Assembly: GCA_033032865.1 (NCBI GenBank)
Contig: JAWHQI010000065.1
Location: forward strand, 1,178,001-1,242,000
Source: Dactylorhiza incarnata
Lineage: Eukaryota; Streptophyta; Magnoliopsida; Asparagales; Orchidaceae
Reading direction: 5' to 3'
Length of the DNA stretch: 64,000 nt
The translations under genes and the position numbers were made by a program. The notes beneath the pieces were generated by a model. The model did no database searches, was not told the DNA's origin, and saw only the letters and a list, made by a program, of their open reading frames with translations. Of the stretch, positions 37,611-48,469 are shown piece after piece (the first letter of the stretch is position 1; every line of letters begins with the position of its first letter).

Positions 37611-38362
37611 CTGCTTTGAGGAGATAGAGAGTATGACAGCTCAGGAACTGGGACACGCGCATAGCTTCCAAAAGCAAAAGCTTTACTGTTTCCTTCATCA
37701 TCATCATCACTGTCGATTATTTCTGACAACACTCTGGTTTGGTTACTCATCCGTCTCAAAACATAAACGTTGAAGTAATAACTCACTATATCTTTTTTTC
37801 TCTTGGAGATGAAAAACTTTAAGGCGGGTAGCAGAAAGCTCTTGCCCTGAGCTAAAGGATTAAGCCCCACTATGTGCCCAAAATTTGCTTGCTCCTCACT
37901 TGTCCATGATTTGGATACATCTTCACCCATCTCATCAAACCCCCAACTAGTGAAAACAGAGCCCAAGTATGATTTAAGCTGAATCCTTTCAAAGTTCACA
38001 TGAATCTTGATGCATTCTACAGATCCCGGATGAGTACAGTAACATCTACTTGCTAATCTTCTTTTTCCTATATTCCGTTCATTTTTTAGGGTATTAAATC
38101 CTTCTACCGGCCAAACCAGGGTACCCAACCACCTGGAGCTGTCCATATCTACGGTACCATCTGTACAGTGCATGTTACTTGGTGGTCCAGTCCACTCAGG
38201 TACATCAGCCTGAAAAGAGGGACCCACAGGAATGCGCATTCTCGGGAGATGGCTGTCCCCGATTTTGAGCAAGTCCAGGGTTCTTTGAGATCTTCGTTTT
38301 GGTATCTCACTTTCAGTTCCTCCAGATGCTACGCTTGTCCATACACGAGCTCTCCGCTTTCT
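37611..38362 (-). CDS. internal exon of an ELM2/SANT chromatin protein gene (ARID1/2-like)
   Basis: A minus-strand exon between a TTTTATTCCAG acceptor and an AAGCAG|GTATTA donor. It is 752 bp with one open frame of 250 codons. Early residues RMRIPVGPSFQADVPEW are the start of an ELM2 domain. RWLGTLVWPVE, then GSVECIKIHV, LGSVFTSWGFDEMGEDV and SWTSEEQANF follow, and SYYFNVYVLRRMSNQTR near the end is the SANT-like part of plant ELM2 proteins such as Arabidopsis ARID1 and ARID2. These are nuclear proteins thought to recruit histone deacetylase complexes. No stop or frameshift is visible, so the exon may be functional. The acidic tail DSDDDDEG is also typical. The gene's 5' end should lie to the right, where the retrotransposon cluster is. 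Confidence 0.75.
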
Positions 38363-39341
38363 CTGGAATAAAATTTCTTTATTGTTGGAAACAACATTAA
38401 GTGAAACATCATAAAAAGACAAAGAAATGTGTCATGAAGGAGTAAGAGAACGTTGTCATGTAATCAAGAAATTGCCATACAAGGCCATAAGAATTAAATA
38501 ACCGCAGGTAGAAATGGACAGAAGGTACCTAAAGATGTCCAGAACAAAGAAAGTCCGTAGTTTTAATTCAGCATGCAAATACACTATCAAGCTGATATGT
38601 ACTTCAAAATACATTACTGGATACGTGAACATTACATCTCATGGCTCCATTTACATTTCATGATAAAAGGAAGGAAAATGAAGAACTGTAGCAAATATCT
38701 GGATATTTTCTTTATTCATATTACAGAATCTGGAAGAGGTGAAACAAATAAACCAACTGCCATGGCTGTGCATATTTGATTCCTGAAACTATATTGGCTT
38801 TTCTCCTTGCCACTAATCTCAAAGGCATGATAGTGTTCCAAAGATCATGGACATTCTTAGGAAATAAAATATGTTCAAATCCAATAATGCATAATCAAAT
38901 TCAACCTTGCATTGTTGCGGAAACTTGAAAATCACTCACGAGTTGAGCCATTCGCTTTAATGAAGAGTGAAGACCCTAGTCAAGGGTGCCTCGCTCTAAA
39001 TTGATTTAAACTACCTCAATGTTGAAAGTAATACGGTTCAAGCAACTTAGGATGCTATTTTATTTGATCTTCATTAGGGATAAATAAGATTTGAGCATCT
39101 TCTATTCTATAAAAATTAAAATGCAGAAATTGGGTTTTGACCATGAGTGCTGCAACAACACATGAGTGACGTGGTATAATTATTATTAGCCTAGAATTTT
39201 ATCCTTTGCGTTTTTGGTATTTTTGCCTAGAGTAGCCATTACATCACACAAAATTTCAAATTTGCCGGTTAGTAATCCTTATCAAAACTATTATAAGGAT
39301 TCAGAGGGATTTGTTTAGGTTTTTCTACATTGCTTACTTAC
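38363..39341 (-). other. probable intron of the ELM2 gene
   Basis: AT-rich sequence between two exon candidates, with a polypyrimidine tract before the 38363 acceptor. A small extra exon may exist here: the phases of the two flanking exons do not fit directly, because the right one ends with one spare base and the left one starts in phase 0. Confidence 0.4.
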
Positions 39342-39468
39342 CTATGGCCTCTCTAGAGTATTCTCCTTTTTCTCCCAAAAGAAAAATGGCAGCTGATTCC
39401 AAATATACTTCCGTAGACAAACTTCCAATTGAATCTATGTCAAACTTGGAAGTATATTCCAGAAACAT
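39342..39468 (-). CDS. probable upstream exon of the ELM2 gene
   Basis: On the minus strand an open frame from an ATG at 39468 runs 42 codons and ends GCCATAG|GTAAGTAAG, a perfect donor. The peptide begins MFLEYTSKFDIDSIGSL and continues with an ordinary globular composition. An in-frame stop lies just upstream of the ATG, so the exon probably begins at an acceptor near there, or this is a start. The assignment to the ELM2 gene rests on strand and proximity only. The plus-strand frame over the same region (39311-39541) also stays open. Confidence 0.4.
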
Positions 39469-39560
39469 ACTCCTTTATCAATCCAAGAGTTCAGGTCCCA
39501 GATTTCACACCTGCCACTACATTTATTTCCTTAATCTTTAGAAACAGGATTAGTTGGAAC

Positions 39561-39736
39561 TGTAGAAAAGGAGACAATCTTGTATATATATTCCATCTTG
39601 TCAATAATTACAAGTATGAATACAAATATATAGGAGGAGAATGAGGCTAGACACTCCAATCCTAAGATGTGGGACTAAACAAGAATAAGAACAAATGGGT
39701 CTCATAAGTGAGTCTTTTACATTAATTTCTCTAACA
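39561..39736 (-). mobile_element. element D 3' LTR
   Basis: TGTAGAAAAGGAG to TTCTCTAACA, 176 bp. The pol frame runs through the purine tract into this LTR and stops at 39717, a usual arrangement in copia elements. Confidence 0.92.
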
Positions 39737-42700
39737 CTCCCCCGCAAGCTGGAGCGTACAAATCGTAGGCACCCAGCTTGGATAAGAACTGGAAATATAG
39801 TGGCCGAGGAAGAGCTTTTGTTAGGATGTCAGCAATTTGTCTCGCAGCAGGAACATGCTCCAATTCTACCTTCTTCGCTTGAACCTTTTCTCTGATGAAG
39901 TGACAGTCAACCTCAATATGCTTTGTTCGCTCATGGAAAACTGGATTATTGGCTATATGAATTGCAGCCTGACTGTCACACCGAAGTGTTGTCGGAGAAG
40001 GGAGTCTAACACCCAAGTCACCAAGAAGGCTCTCAAGCCATGTTAATTCTGACACAACAGCAGCCATAACCCTATATTCAGACTCAGCCGAGGAGCGGGC
40101 GACCACAGTCGGTTTCTTGCTTCGCCATGTTATGAGGTGTCCGCCAAAGTAAGTGCAAAAGCCAGTCATAGAACGCCTATCATCAGGTGACCCAGCATAG
40201 TCAGCATCCGAGTAAGCAAGAAGAGATTGTGAGTTGGATGGTTTGTAGACAAGGCCTTGTCCTGGAGCGGTCTTTAGATATCTGAGAATACGCTCAACAA
40301 CTTGAAGGTGAGAAGTGCGCGGAGTATGCATGAAGCGACTCACAACACCAACAGCAAACGAGATATCCGGTCGAGTAACCGTTAGGTAGATCAGTTTCCC
40401 AACCAATCGTCGGTAGTATTCTGGATTCTCAAGGAGCTGGTCAGAATCAGACCCAGCAGCACACAATTTCTGATTAGCATCCATAGGAGTATCCGCAGGT
40501 TTGCACCCGGAGTATCCTGCTTCATGAAGTAAGTCGATGCAGTACTTTCGTTGGGACATAACCAACCCATCGGGTCGTCGGGCGACTTCAATCCCAAGGA
40601 AGTATCTAAGATTTCCAAGATCCTTGGTCTGGAAGGCCGAGTTCAGATGTTCCTTGAGTTGTTGTATCCCAGAGAGGTCATCGCCAGTAATCAGGATATC
40701 ATCAACGTAGACAAGAAGGATTACAGTGCCAGTTGGTCCATGCTTGGTGAATAGAGAGAAGTCGGAGGAGCTCCGAGTAAACCCAAGTACTAAGAGAACC
40801 TTGCAGAACTTATCGAACCAAGCTCGTGGTGACTGTTTAAGACCATAAAGAGCCTTTAGAAAGCGGCAAACGTGAACTGCACGAGACTCCCCCGTGGTCT
40901 CAAACCCGGGAGGTTGGCACATAAAGACAGTTTCCTTCAGATCGCCGTTAAGGAATGCATTCTTAATATCGAGCTGAAGAAGGGGCCAGCGCCGGTGCAC
41001 AGCAACGGAGATAAGAACACGAACAGTGTTGAGTTTTGCTACTGGAGAAAAAGTTTTCTCATAATCAAAGCCTTGTTGCTGAGTGAAGCCCCGGGCCACG
41101 AGACGGGCTTTTAAACGATCAACAGTCCCATCCGCATTCTGTTTGACTGCAAAGACTCATTTGCAACTAACACAGTGTTGACTTGGAGGAAGGGGAACCA
41201 GTTCCCAGGTTTGATTAGCCCAGAGGGCAGTCATCTCCTCTTCCATAGCTGCCCGCCACCCCTGATGCTGAAGCGCCTCCTGCACAGAGTTAGGAATAGA
41301 TATGGAGGAAAGAGAAGTAGCAAACTGGTGGAGGGGTGGAGAAAGCCGGTGTAGAGACACATAGCTAGCCATAGGATGAGCCGTAGAGGAAAATGCTGGA
41401 TCAACCGCGGGCGGTGTGTCATCTGTAGCAGACGGCTCCGGTAGAGAAATATCCTTGGATTTACGGCGAGAATAGACGTAGAGAATGGGCGGATGGATCA
41501 AAGGCGGGGATGAAGGTGACGGTGGAGAGGAAGGCGTGACTGGAACGATAGGACGAGTAATAGTAGAAGGTATGGATTGGGGAGAGGAGGATAGGTGGAA
41601 CGCCTGATCTTCACAAAAGGTGACATCGGCCGAGACGGTCACTTTTCCTGTTGTGGGGGAATAGCACACATAGCCCTTCTGAGTTCGAGAGTAGCCAACA
41701 AACATTTGTCTGGTAGCACGAGCAGCAAGTTTGTCTGCTGGCGGACCGAGGTTGTGAACATAACAAACACACCCAAAAACTCGGGGTGTGAGGGGGAAAG
41801 GAGTAGTGGATGGAAGAAGAAGGCTTAGAGGAGTGGCAAAGCTGAGAACGGATGAAGGCATGCGATTGATGAGGTGACAAGCAGTTGCAATCGCAAAGTG
41901 CCAAAATTCTATTGGGACCTGCATTTGGAACATGAGGGACCGAGCGGTATCGAGAAGATGGCGATTTTTTCGTTCGGCGACGCCATTTTGTTGAGGTGTG
42001 TAGGCACAGGAGGTTTGGTGAATAACACCAAGGTCAGAGCACAGAGCGGAGAAGGACCGACTTGTGTACTCGCGTGCATTATCGGTGTGAAGGATTTTAA
42101 GAGGCGTCGAGAACTGCGTACGTGTTTCAGATATAAATGCACGAAACACAGAAGTTATCTCAGTGCGATCATGAAGAAAATAAAGCCAAGTAACACGCGA
42201 GTAGTCATCAATAAAAGTGATAAAGTAGCGATGCCCAAATACACTGGGGATCCTATATGGACCCCATACATCAGAATGAACTAAAGATAACGGAGTATCA
42301 CTCTGGGTACAAGAAGGAGAGAAAGAAACACGATGTTGCTTGCCGTAGATACACGATTCACAAGTGAACTCTTGGAGTGAAACACCAGGAAGAGCTTTCT
42401 TGAGAACCGGAAGGGGAGCATGCCCAAGACGACGATGCCAGTCAGAAGTGGAGATGGAAGAAAGACTGATAGGTGGGAGATCCAAGAGATATAGCCCATT
42501 CGTCAGCCGTCCGCTACCAATGGTACTCCGTGTACGGCGATCCTGCAAAACAAAGGATGAAGGAGAAAAGGTTATGCAACAGTTAAGATCCCGTGTTAAC
42601 TGGCTAACAAAAAGCAAGTTAAACGGGGAGCCCGGAACATGAAAAACTGAGGAGAGTAGTAAGGTAGGAGTGAGGCGGAGATCAGCAGCACCAGAGACCG

Positions 42701-43070
42701 GGCTAGTGTCGTCATTAGCAACAATAATAGATGGCGGGTGAGAGGTTGTCGAATACCGAGGCGGTTGCTGAGATGTTATATGATGAGTTGCTCCAGAGTC
42801 AACGATCCAGTGAGAACTGTAAGAAAGACAGGATATACCTTGAGTAGAGAAAGAGGCAACCGAGCCAGATGGCTTATTAATACTGCCTTGAAGCTGCTGG
42901 AACTGAGTGTGAAGGTCTTCATATTCCTGGCGAGTAGGAGCACCAAGGGTGGAAGTGTCAGGGGCATCAGAAGGAGCTGGAGTAGCGGAGGCGGCCAGAT
43001 GCGAAGGTACATGCTTACGGTAGTATGTAGCTTCTAGATGACCCTCACGAGAGCAGTAAGTACACTTCAA
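39717..43070 (-). pseudogene. element D pol: protease, integrase, RT, RNase H, with one nonsense codon
   Basis: A single frame of 1118 codons broken only by TGA at 41157-41159. In order: a gag zinc knuckle at the start (CTYCSREGHLEATYY, where the last Cys is Tyr); protease WIVDSGATHH; GAG-pre-integrase WHRRLGH and CESCIYGKQH; integrase core with Asp in HSDVWGP, Asp in HTDNAREY and Glu in NGVAERKNRH; after the stop, RT with FSPVAKLNTVRVLIS, YGLKQSPRAWF and catalytic VYVDDILITGDD; RNase H with SDADYAG and ARSSAESEY. The stop replaces the conserved Trp of the KWV motif between integrase and RT. Both this change and the Cys-to-Tyr change are G-to-A. All other catalytic residues are present. Confidence 0.92.
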
Positions 43071-43850
43071 AGAAGGGCGACCACCACATCCTCGTCCCCG
43101 AGACGGGTGGCGTCCTCCCCTGGTGGAAGGGCCACAACCAGGAGGAGTTGGCAGGAGAGGTTGCTGAAGAAGAATCGGAGAAAAACCTTTGGAGTCTCAG
43201 ATGGAGGAGTTACCCTGAGTAACATAGAGCAAACATCATGGAGGGAGGGGGTGGTAGTGGAGGAGAGTATCTGAGCTCGAACACTATGCAGATGAGGAGG
43301 AACACGGGTCATCATCATAGCAATACAAACGGCTTCATTCTGAGTCCGTTGAGTCGCGAGATAAGTGGTAGATGGCTGATGTTGGATCCATGCTTCAGTA
43401 AGACCCTTAGCACGAGCAACAAAGGAGGTCATGTCCGCAGCCCCGCCCGTATCCAGGGCCTAGAGATCAGTAATAATGTCATAGAGGTGTTGGAGGCTGT
43501 CCTTGCCCGAGTACAAGGAGTGAAGCTCATCCCACATGCCCTTGGCCGTCTCGTGATACATGACCATTTGGTAAGGTTCGCCATCGATAGAGTTTAGAAG
43601 CCATGTCTAAACTCTACCGTCATTCCGCAGCCAATCGTCGGTAGTAGGGGAGGGAGGTGCCTGCGTGAGATGAGGTAAGAGCCCTTTTGCCTGAAGGACC
43701 CGGCGAACAGAGTACACCCACGACACAATTTTTCTTTCCAGATAGGGAAATAGTGGTGATCCGTAGCTCATCACGGATTTCAGGAGGATTAGCGGTCACA
43801 GGCGGGCTGGCGGCAGAAGGCAATTCAGATGAATTGACCGAGGAACCCAT
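43067..43850 (-). pseudogene. element D gag, frameshifted
   Basis: The N-terminus starts at the ATG at 43850 (MGSSVNSSELPSAASPPV), followed by a capsid-like region in which the reading changes frame near 43730, somewhere in 43433-43620, and again near 43150-43200 before joining the pol frame at the zinc knuckle. The segment at 43067-43432 (MTSFVARAKGLTEAWIQHQ) is a typical copia gag C-terminal helix region. The leader between the primer-binding site and this ATG (43851-44495) is about 640 bp, G/C-rich and full of GCTGGAG/CTCCAGC-like words; long open frames there on both strands are not genes. Confidence 0.7.
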
Positions 43851-44495
43851 AGAGCCGGTCGGAGCAGCAAAGTAAGGGATCGCGCGGTTTGGGCAGCGAT
43901 TTGAGCAGGAGAGGCCGCGCTAGCGGAGCAGGAGGCAGTCCGTGCGGCCTGGCCGCGATCACGGGCGGCAAGCTGCCTGGCGGCCTGAATAGCGGGCTGG
44001 AGCGGCGAGCAGGAGAGCGGGCCGCTGGAGAGTTCGATGGACTGCTGGAGGCCGCTGAAGAGCACGGCTTGAGAGAAACCGCTGGAGAAGGCGAGCAGAG
44101 ACCGCACGACTTGATGAGACCGCCGGAGATCGCTGATGAGCAGGTGAGCAGGGACCGCACGGCTTGAGAGACCGCTGGACCGGAGAGTTCGCTGGAGAGA
44201 AAGACCACACGGCACGGAGAACTCGCGGGAGAGCGGGTAGAGCGCAAGGCCGCTTGATGAGGTCGGCAGATCGCAAAACGCACAGACCGCTGCTGCGAGC
44301 ATGAGGAGCAAGGGCTGCGGATAGAAAGCGCGAGAATAGGAAGCACGATAGAGAAGGAGGAGGAGAGCAGGAGGGAGTGAGACCGCTAGGAAGCGGTTAG
44401 AAAAAAAAAGGAGGAACCTCCCTCTCAAAGCGGGAGACCGCACACAGGGGGCGGGTTATAAAAAAGAGGGGGGACGCAGTTTCAGAATGGAACCT

Positions 44496-44507
44496 GCTCT
44501 GATACCA
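44496..44507 (-). other. element D primer-binding site
   Basis: The complement reads TGGTATCAGAGC directly next to the 5' LTR edge at 44508. A perfect initiator-Met site. Confidence 0.9.
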
Positions 44508-44684
44508 TGTAGAAAAAGAGACAATCTTGTATATATATTCCCTCTTGTCAATAATTACAAGTATGAATACAAATATATAAGAGGAGAATGAGGCTAGACA
44601 CTCCAATCCTAAGATGTGGGACTAAACAAGAATAAGAACAAATGGGCCTCATAAGTGGGCCTTTTTACATTAATTTCTCTAACA
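44508..44684 (-). mobile_element. element D 5' LTR
   Basis: TGTAGAAAAAGAG to TTCTCTAACA, 177 bp, with TTGTATATATATTCC as its AT-rich promoter-like segment. It differs from the 3' LTR at six positions plus one indel. Confidence 0.92.
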
Positions 44685-44747
44685 GGAACCATTTACCTGT
44701 TAATGAGCTTTTATTCTGTCAAATTATGATCATTGGGCACACAATTT

Positions 44748-44809
44748 GATATGTATCTTGTCCTGTAGTGGGGCCTTCATCTATATAAGGAGCCCCTTAG
44801 GTGAGTTAT
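44748..44809 (+). mobile_element. element A 5' LTR, first part
   Basis: TGATATGTATCTTG to GTGAGTTAT, including the TATA box CTATATAAGGAG at 44781-44792. Cut by element B at GTTAT. It resumes at 58389. Confidence 0.88.
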
Positions 44810-45073
44810 TGTTACGCGCACGCGGCGACGTACATTATTATTAGTATTATTAGTAATTTCTTTATATGTTATTAGAGTTGATGTGAGCCCCCCTCCCTAT
44901 ATAAGGAGGTGGTTTTGGGGAGTTAAGGTATCTTTGGATCATTAGGGATTTGGGCTCTCATTTGAGAGAGGGATCATTGGAGGACCCAGCCTCCTTGATC
45001 TTGGCCGGATTTCGATCCGGATTATATCCGTGTTTCTTCTTCGATTAATGCAACTTCCATCTTGTTCGTATTA
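44810..45073 (+). mobile_element. element B 5' LTR
   Basis: TGTTACGCGCACG to TCGTATTA, 264 bp. Both B LTRs end in TA instead of CA. TATA box CTATATAAGG at 44900-44909. Two hairpins follow: GGAGG/CCTCC and CCGGAT/ATCCGG. ATTGGTCCAACC after the end is the probable primer-binding site. Confidence 0.88.
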
Positions 45074-45889
45074 ATTGGTCCAACCTGCCGCTCCGCCCGC
45101 TGACCTAGCTGCCAGAGTCTTGCTCTCAGCCGAGAATTCTTCCCGACTCGTCCACCCCGCTCGGTGTCCCGCCAGAGCCGTGTTCGTCGCCCGATCTGCG
45201 TCCCGCCAGCGACACCGTCGATCGTCGCCCGCTCTGTGTTCCCCGATCCGCGGTACCTGTCGTTCACCCGATCGGCGTTCCCTGACCCCCTGATGGCCAG
45301 ATCTACCCGTGTAGCACCGTCGCCCTTCGCCCGATCGGCGTCAAGCCGTCCCGTGCGTCCTCCTCATCCCGCCAGCGCTCCCAGCCGCCGCCCTGTGCGT
45401 CCTCCTCAGTCGGCCAGCGCTCCCAGCCACCGGCCCGTGCGTCCTCCTCAGCCCGCCAGCGCTCCCAGTCGCCGCCCCGGCCCCCTGTTGGCCAGATCTT
45501 CCGCGTGCGGCACCACTCCGCCCCCATTCCGCCCAGATCTGCTGGCCTCCACCCACTATCACGCCACTCCGCTTGATTCCGCCCGGATTCCGCCCAACTC
45601 CCGCCGCCGTTGTCATCAAATCAGCCACCTACCTCCTTGGCAACATGGTCGCAGCCCAATCGGCCGCGCCCGGGCCGCTGCTCTTGCCATCAGCAGACAC
45701 CAGCCCTCTGTAGGATTTTTTTGCCCTCGCTGCACAAATCCTGGCCACATGCGCCTCTCTCCACGCGAAAGTCGATCGTCTCATCGCTCTCGACGGACGA
45801 GCGATCGCAACCTCCCTCGAGGCTCCATGCCCTAGGTCGCCTCCACCACGGCCGCTTCCTCTACCATGCGAGAGTTATCCGGCCAGGTC
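45074..45889 (+). pseudogene. element B internal region, left part: degenerate gag N-terminus
   Basis: GC-rich coding-like sequence. One frame (45164-45835) is Arg/Pro/Ser-rich and includes a 42-bp tandem repeat at 45351-45480, encoding a 14-residue unit (SRRPVRPPQPASAP). Another frame near 45720-45890 reads LAAQILATCASLHAKVDRLI, resembling the coiled coil at the N-terminus of gypsy gag (compare DQLEARLEDVTLLL in A). The true frame is therefore unclear. Element C interrupts it at GCCCC. Confidence 0.5.
45351..45480. repeat. 42-bp tandem repeat, three copies
   Basis: Unit of the form CGTGCGTCCTCCTCA...GCCAGCGCTCCCAGCCGCCG with copies near 45351, 45393 and 45435. The frame is preserved because 42 is a multiple of three. 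Confidence 0.85.
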
Positions 45890-45894
45890 GCCCC

Positions 45895-46569
45895 TGTTGA
45901 CGCCTGGAAAATCCTGGCCCCAAAATTCGAATCAATGCGGCCTGAGGCTACTTGCCCAGCGGTTCAGCGAGAAGGTTTGGGTTAGCCACTACGGATGAAA
46001 CGGAGAGATAAGGGACACGACCCCAGGTGCTGCGGCAGGGAGGTCCCACCACGTACCCAGAAGCTCTAAAGAGTCTTCTCCTCCAAAACCACGAATGGCC
46101 GAGCTCGGTACTAGGTAGGCACTTGTTAGGGAAGATTCTTGATTGTCAAAGGGGGAGGGGTGCAGCTCTAACTTTTACAAGTGTCATTTCTAGTACCCCT
46201 GGGGGTCTATTTATAGACAAATCCTAGGGGGGAGCAGATGACTATCCCTGACCCCCTAGAGTTGGTTTTTTAGACAAGGCAATATGTGGGCGAGCAGGTA
46301 AGGACCTCAGACCTAACTGGCGAGTTGGTTGGCTAAGTCGCCTATAGGCGAGTAGGTCCGAGTTCACGGCTTCCTCGCCTGGCCGGGTAGGGAACGTCGG
46401 GCAGGGCTTTCCTCCTCGTTATGGGGCGAGCAAGTACCTTCTCGCACAACCAAAGACCTTGATCTTCCTTCGTCTTCTGGATTGTTGACTTCTGCCTTGA
46501 CCTTCTGACCTTGACCTCCGCCTACGTGGCCTTTAGTGGGGCCCACCCTCGGAGAATGAGGGTTGTACA
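45895..46569 (-). mobile_element. element C 3' LTR
   Basis: TGTTGACGCCTGG to GGTTGTACA on the plus strand. Minus-strand core promoter TCTATAAATAGA at 46206-46217. On the minus strand it is preceded by CAAAGAGCGGGGATTG, the polypurine tract. Confidence 0.93.
46206..46217 (-). promoter_or_regulatory. LTR TATA box of element C (3' LTR copy)
   Basis: TCTATAAATAGA on the minus strand, the probable core promoter for the gag-pol transcript. The equivalent in the 5' LTR is 57152-57163. Confidence 0.75.
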
Positions 46570-46685
46570 CAATCCCCGCTCTTTGCGAGCAATGTAGTTG
46601 GTCGGAAAGAATCATCCAAACCTTATTCGACGAGCTTCTTCTGGCGGGAAACCTACCTACTCGGCAGGCCTAGGACCCCCGTAAG

Positions 46686-46696
46686 TCTATAAATAG
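46686..46696 (+). promoter_or_regulatory. TATA box of antisense gene 1
   Basis: TCTATAAATAG followed by a G-rich run, on the plus strand, 66 bp before the first ATG (46762) of antisense gene 1. The motif and flank resemble the LTR core promoter. Confidence 0.7.
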
Positions 46697-46761
46697 AGGG
46701 GGGTGGTCCTTCCTTGGCACGCCACTTTTTTATAATCGACGAGAAGCTGTCTGCCGAGCAG

Positions 46762-48085
46762 ATGCTCGCGAAGACCGAGCTGTTGATGAAATTAATGAAG
46801 AAGACGAAAAGCTCAGATACTCGCAAGAGAAAAAGAGGAGCCTCCGATCGTCGCCTTAGCCCCTTGGCCGAGGAGGTTCCTCGGGCGAATCCGGCGACCT
46901 CCGCGCCTGAGCCTTCCCTTGCGCCGTCGACTACTGAGAGGTTGGGGGACGAAGTTACTCTAACTGCTGCCGAGGAAGAACCCCAGAACTTTAACCCGGA
47001 CCCTCTCCGAGAAGGTAAGCGCCTTGTCGAGATACTGCGATCCTTGTGCGGACTTTTCGTTGATGCCGACGTTCTTTTGCAGGTGAACCTCCCGTGGGGG
47101 CGAATACGCAGACATCCCCGGTGGTAGAGCGTGTAGGTTCTGAGCACCTACCGCCTCCACCGGTCCTTCCCGCAGGGGTCGTCCCCGAGCGAGAACCCCT
47201 TCGGCCACCATCCCCCATTCCTGAGCGCGTGATAGGCGGGAATCGGATACTGCTAAAGAACTCCCGGGTCACTATTGCTGGAGGAAGGGGAGAGGGAGGA
47301 TCTTCCTCGGTTGTCCCCACGGCTCAGCTTCCTCGGCGCCCTGACAGCGGGTCGTCGTCCCATAACGGACGGGGTGGGCGCTCAGGGGGCCGGCATACTC
47401 CTCGGCGCTCGCCTTCTCCTCGCCGATCTCCTCGGCGGAGGCCCAGTCCTCGACGGACTCCATCTCCCCGTCGGGTTGCCTCTCCTCCCCGCCGGGACGC
47501 TCCTCGGCGGTCACTTTCTCCTCCTCGGCATCAACCGAGAGCGGCACCTGTGCGGGCAGGTATAATCTTCGTGGAATGCTATCTTTAGGTGGTTCTTTTT
47601 CTAACTCGCCATCATTCAGCTCGTGCCACGTCTCCGGGGTCTGCTTTTATCGAGGCGCTCGGACTTCCTACTCGCAAGTACAGGACGAAGATGGCCTCCG
47701 CTACCTCGACCTGGAGATAAAGGTAGAGAGGTTGCTGGCCTACGAGGTTCATCGGCGAATAACCTCGCTTGAAGGACGCGTCTCGAACATCGAGGGATTC
47801 GAGCATCGGCTAGAGATGGCAGAGGGAAAGCATTATCTCGTCACCGAGCTGGACAGTCGGATGGTCGGCATAGAACATCGCTATGAGGCGCTGAAGGGGG
47901 AAGTGCGCAGCCTTCGAGCGAGTATGGGGTCACTTGGGACGTTGAATCGTATGGAGGAGCACATCCGGCTCGGCGAGGAATTCATGGCGAGAGCGAATGA
48001 GCAGATGGGTTTCGCGCGACAGCTGGGATTCAACGGGCGGTTTGGTGCGACCTCGGACAGGCGCGGCGACCCTCTCGTCAATTAG
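46762..48085 (+). CDS. antisense gene 1 of element C: spliced RS-rich coiled-coil protein
   Basis: A plus-strand gene opposite to gag-pol. Exons 46762-47014, 47083-47559 and 47655-48085 use AG|GT donors (GAAG|GTAAGC, GCAG|GTATAA) and CAG or GAG acceptors (TTTTGCAG, TTTTATCGAG). The joined length, 1161 bp, is a multiple of three and open throughout: 386 residues. Residues 1-25 are Lys/Met-rich and helical; about 85-170 Pro-rich; about 190-240 a run of RRSPSPRR-type units like an RS domain; the rest is a coiled coil (LDLEIKVERLLAYEV onward). No known catalytic motif. Extra antisense ORFs are known in Tat elements; their function is not established. Gene 2 lies 385 bp downstream, same strand. 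The third acceptor is the least certain: a CAG at 47619 gives an early stop. Confidence 0.65.
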
Positions 48086-48341
48086 GATTACTTGTTGATT
48101 TGTACTTTTAGAACCTTATTCTGCGAGTATTGTAATAACCTAGACTTGACTGTGTGCTGCGACTTTAAACCATATCGCTTGATCGTGTTTATGTTGACTT
48201 TGTCTTCTGCAGGGTTTTCTTGCGTTTTTTGTAGATCGTCGCCTAGACGCGAGAAGGGTAGTTAGCACTCCGCGCATAGGTAGGTTGATCGATTTCCATG
48301 TTGGCGAGTAGGTAGAAACCTCGCGCGTATTATCGTCGCGA

Positions 48342-48357
48342 CCCCCCCCCCCCCCCC
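48342..48357. repeat. C homopolymer run upstream of antisense gene 2
   Basis: About 16 C, 20 bases before the TATA box of gene 2. Length may be inexact. Confidence 0.9.
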
Positions 48358-48374
48358 TTTCCCTTTTGTCGATT

Positions 48375-48385
48375 TCTATAAATAG
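48375..48385 (+). promoter_or_regulatory. TATA box of antisense gene 2
   Basis: TCTATAAATAG then GGGGGTAGGGG, 85 bp upstream of the ATG at 48470. Same core and same G-rich flank as the box of gene 1. Confidence 0.7.
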
Positions 48386-48469
48386 GGGGGTAGGGGTCCG
48401 AAATCGGCGCGCTTTCTCGGACTTCTTCAATTGTCTTTCCTTCTCGCCTCCTTCTGCCTACTCGCTACG

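Larger units (their letters stand above)
39561..44684 (-). mobile_element. element D: complete-structure Ty1-copia retrotransposon (5.1 kb)
   Basis: LTRs at 39561-39736 and 44508-44684 (6 substitutions and one indel), target duplication GGAAC (39556-39560 and 44685-44689), primer-binding site directly at the 5' LTR, gag-protease-integrase-RT-RNase H in copia order on the minus strand, and a purine tract GCGGGGGAG at the 3' LTR. It is structurally full length, but the polyprotein has a nonsense codon and gag is frameshifted. It lies beside ELM2-gene exons in the same orientation. Confidence 0.92.

Noticed and set aside
43796..44443. 215-residue and other frames in the leader of element D
   Set aside because: The GC-rich leader between primer-binding site and gag is open in many frames on both strands. 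The copia gag start (43850) lies after it.
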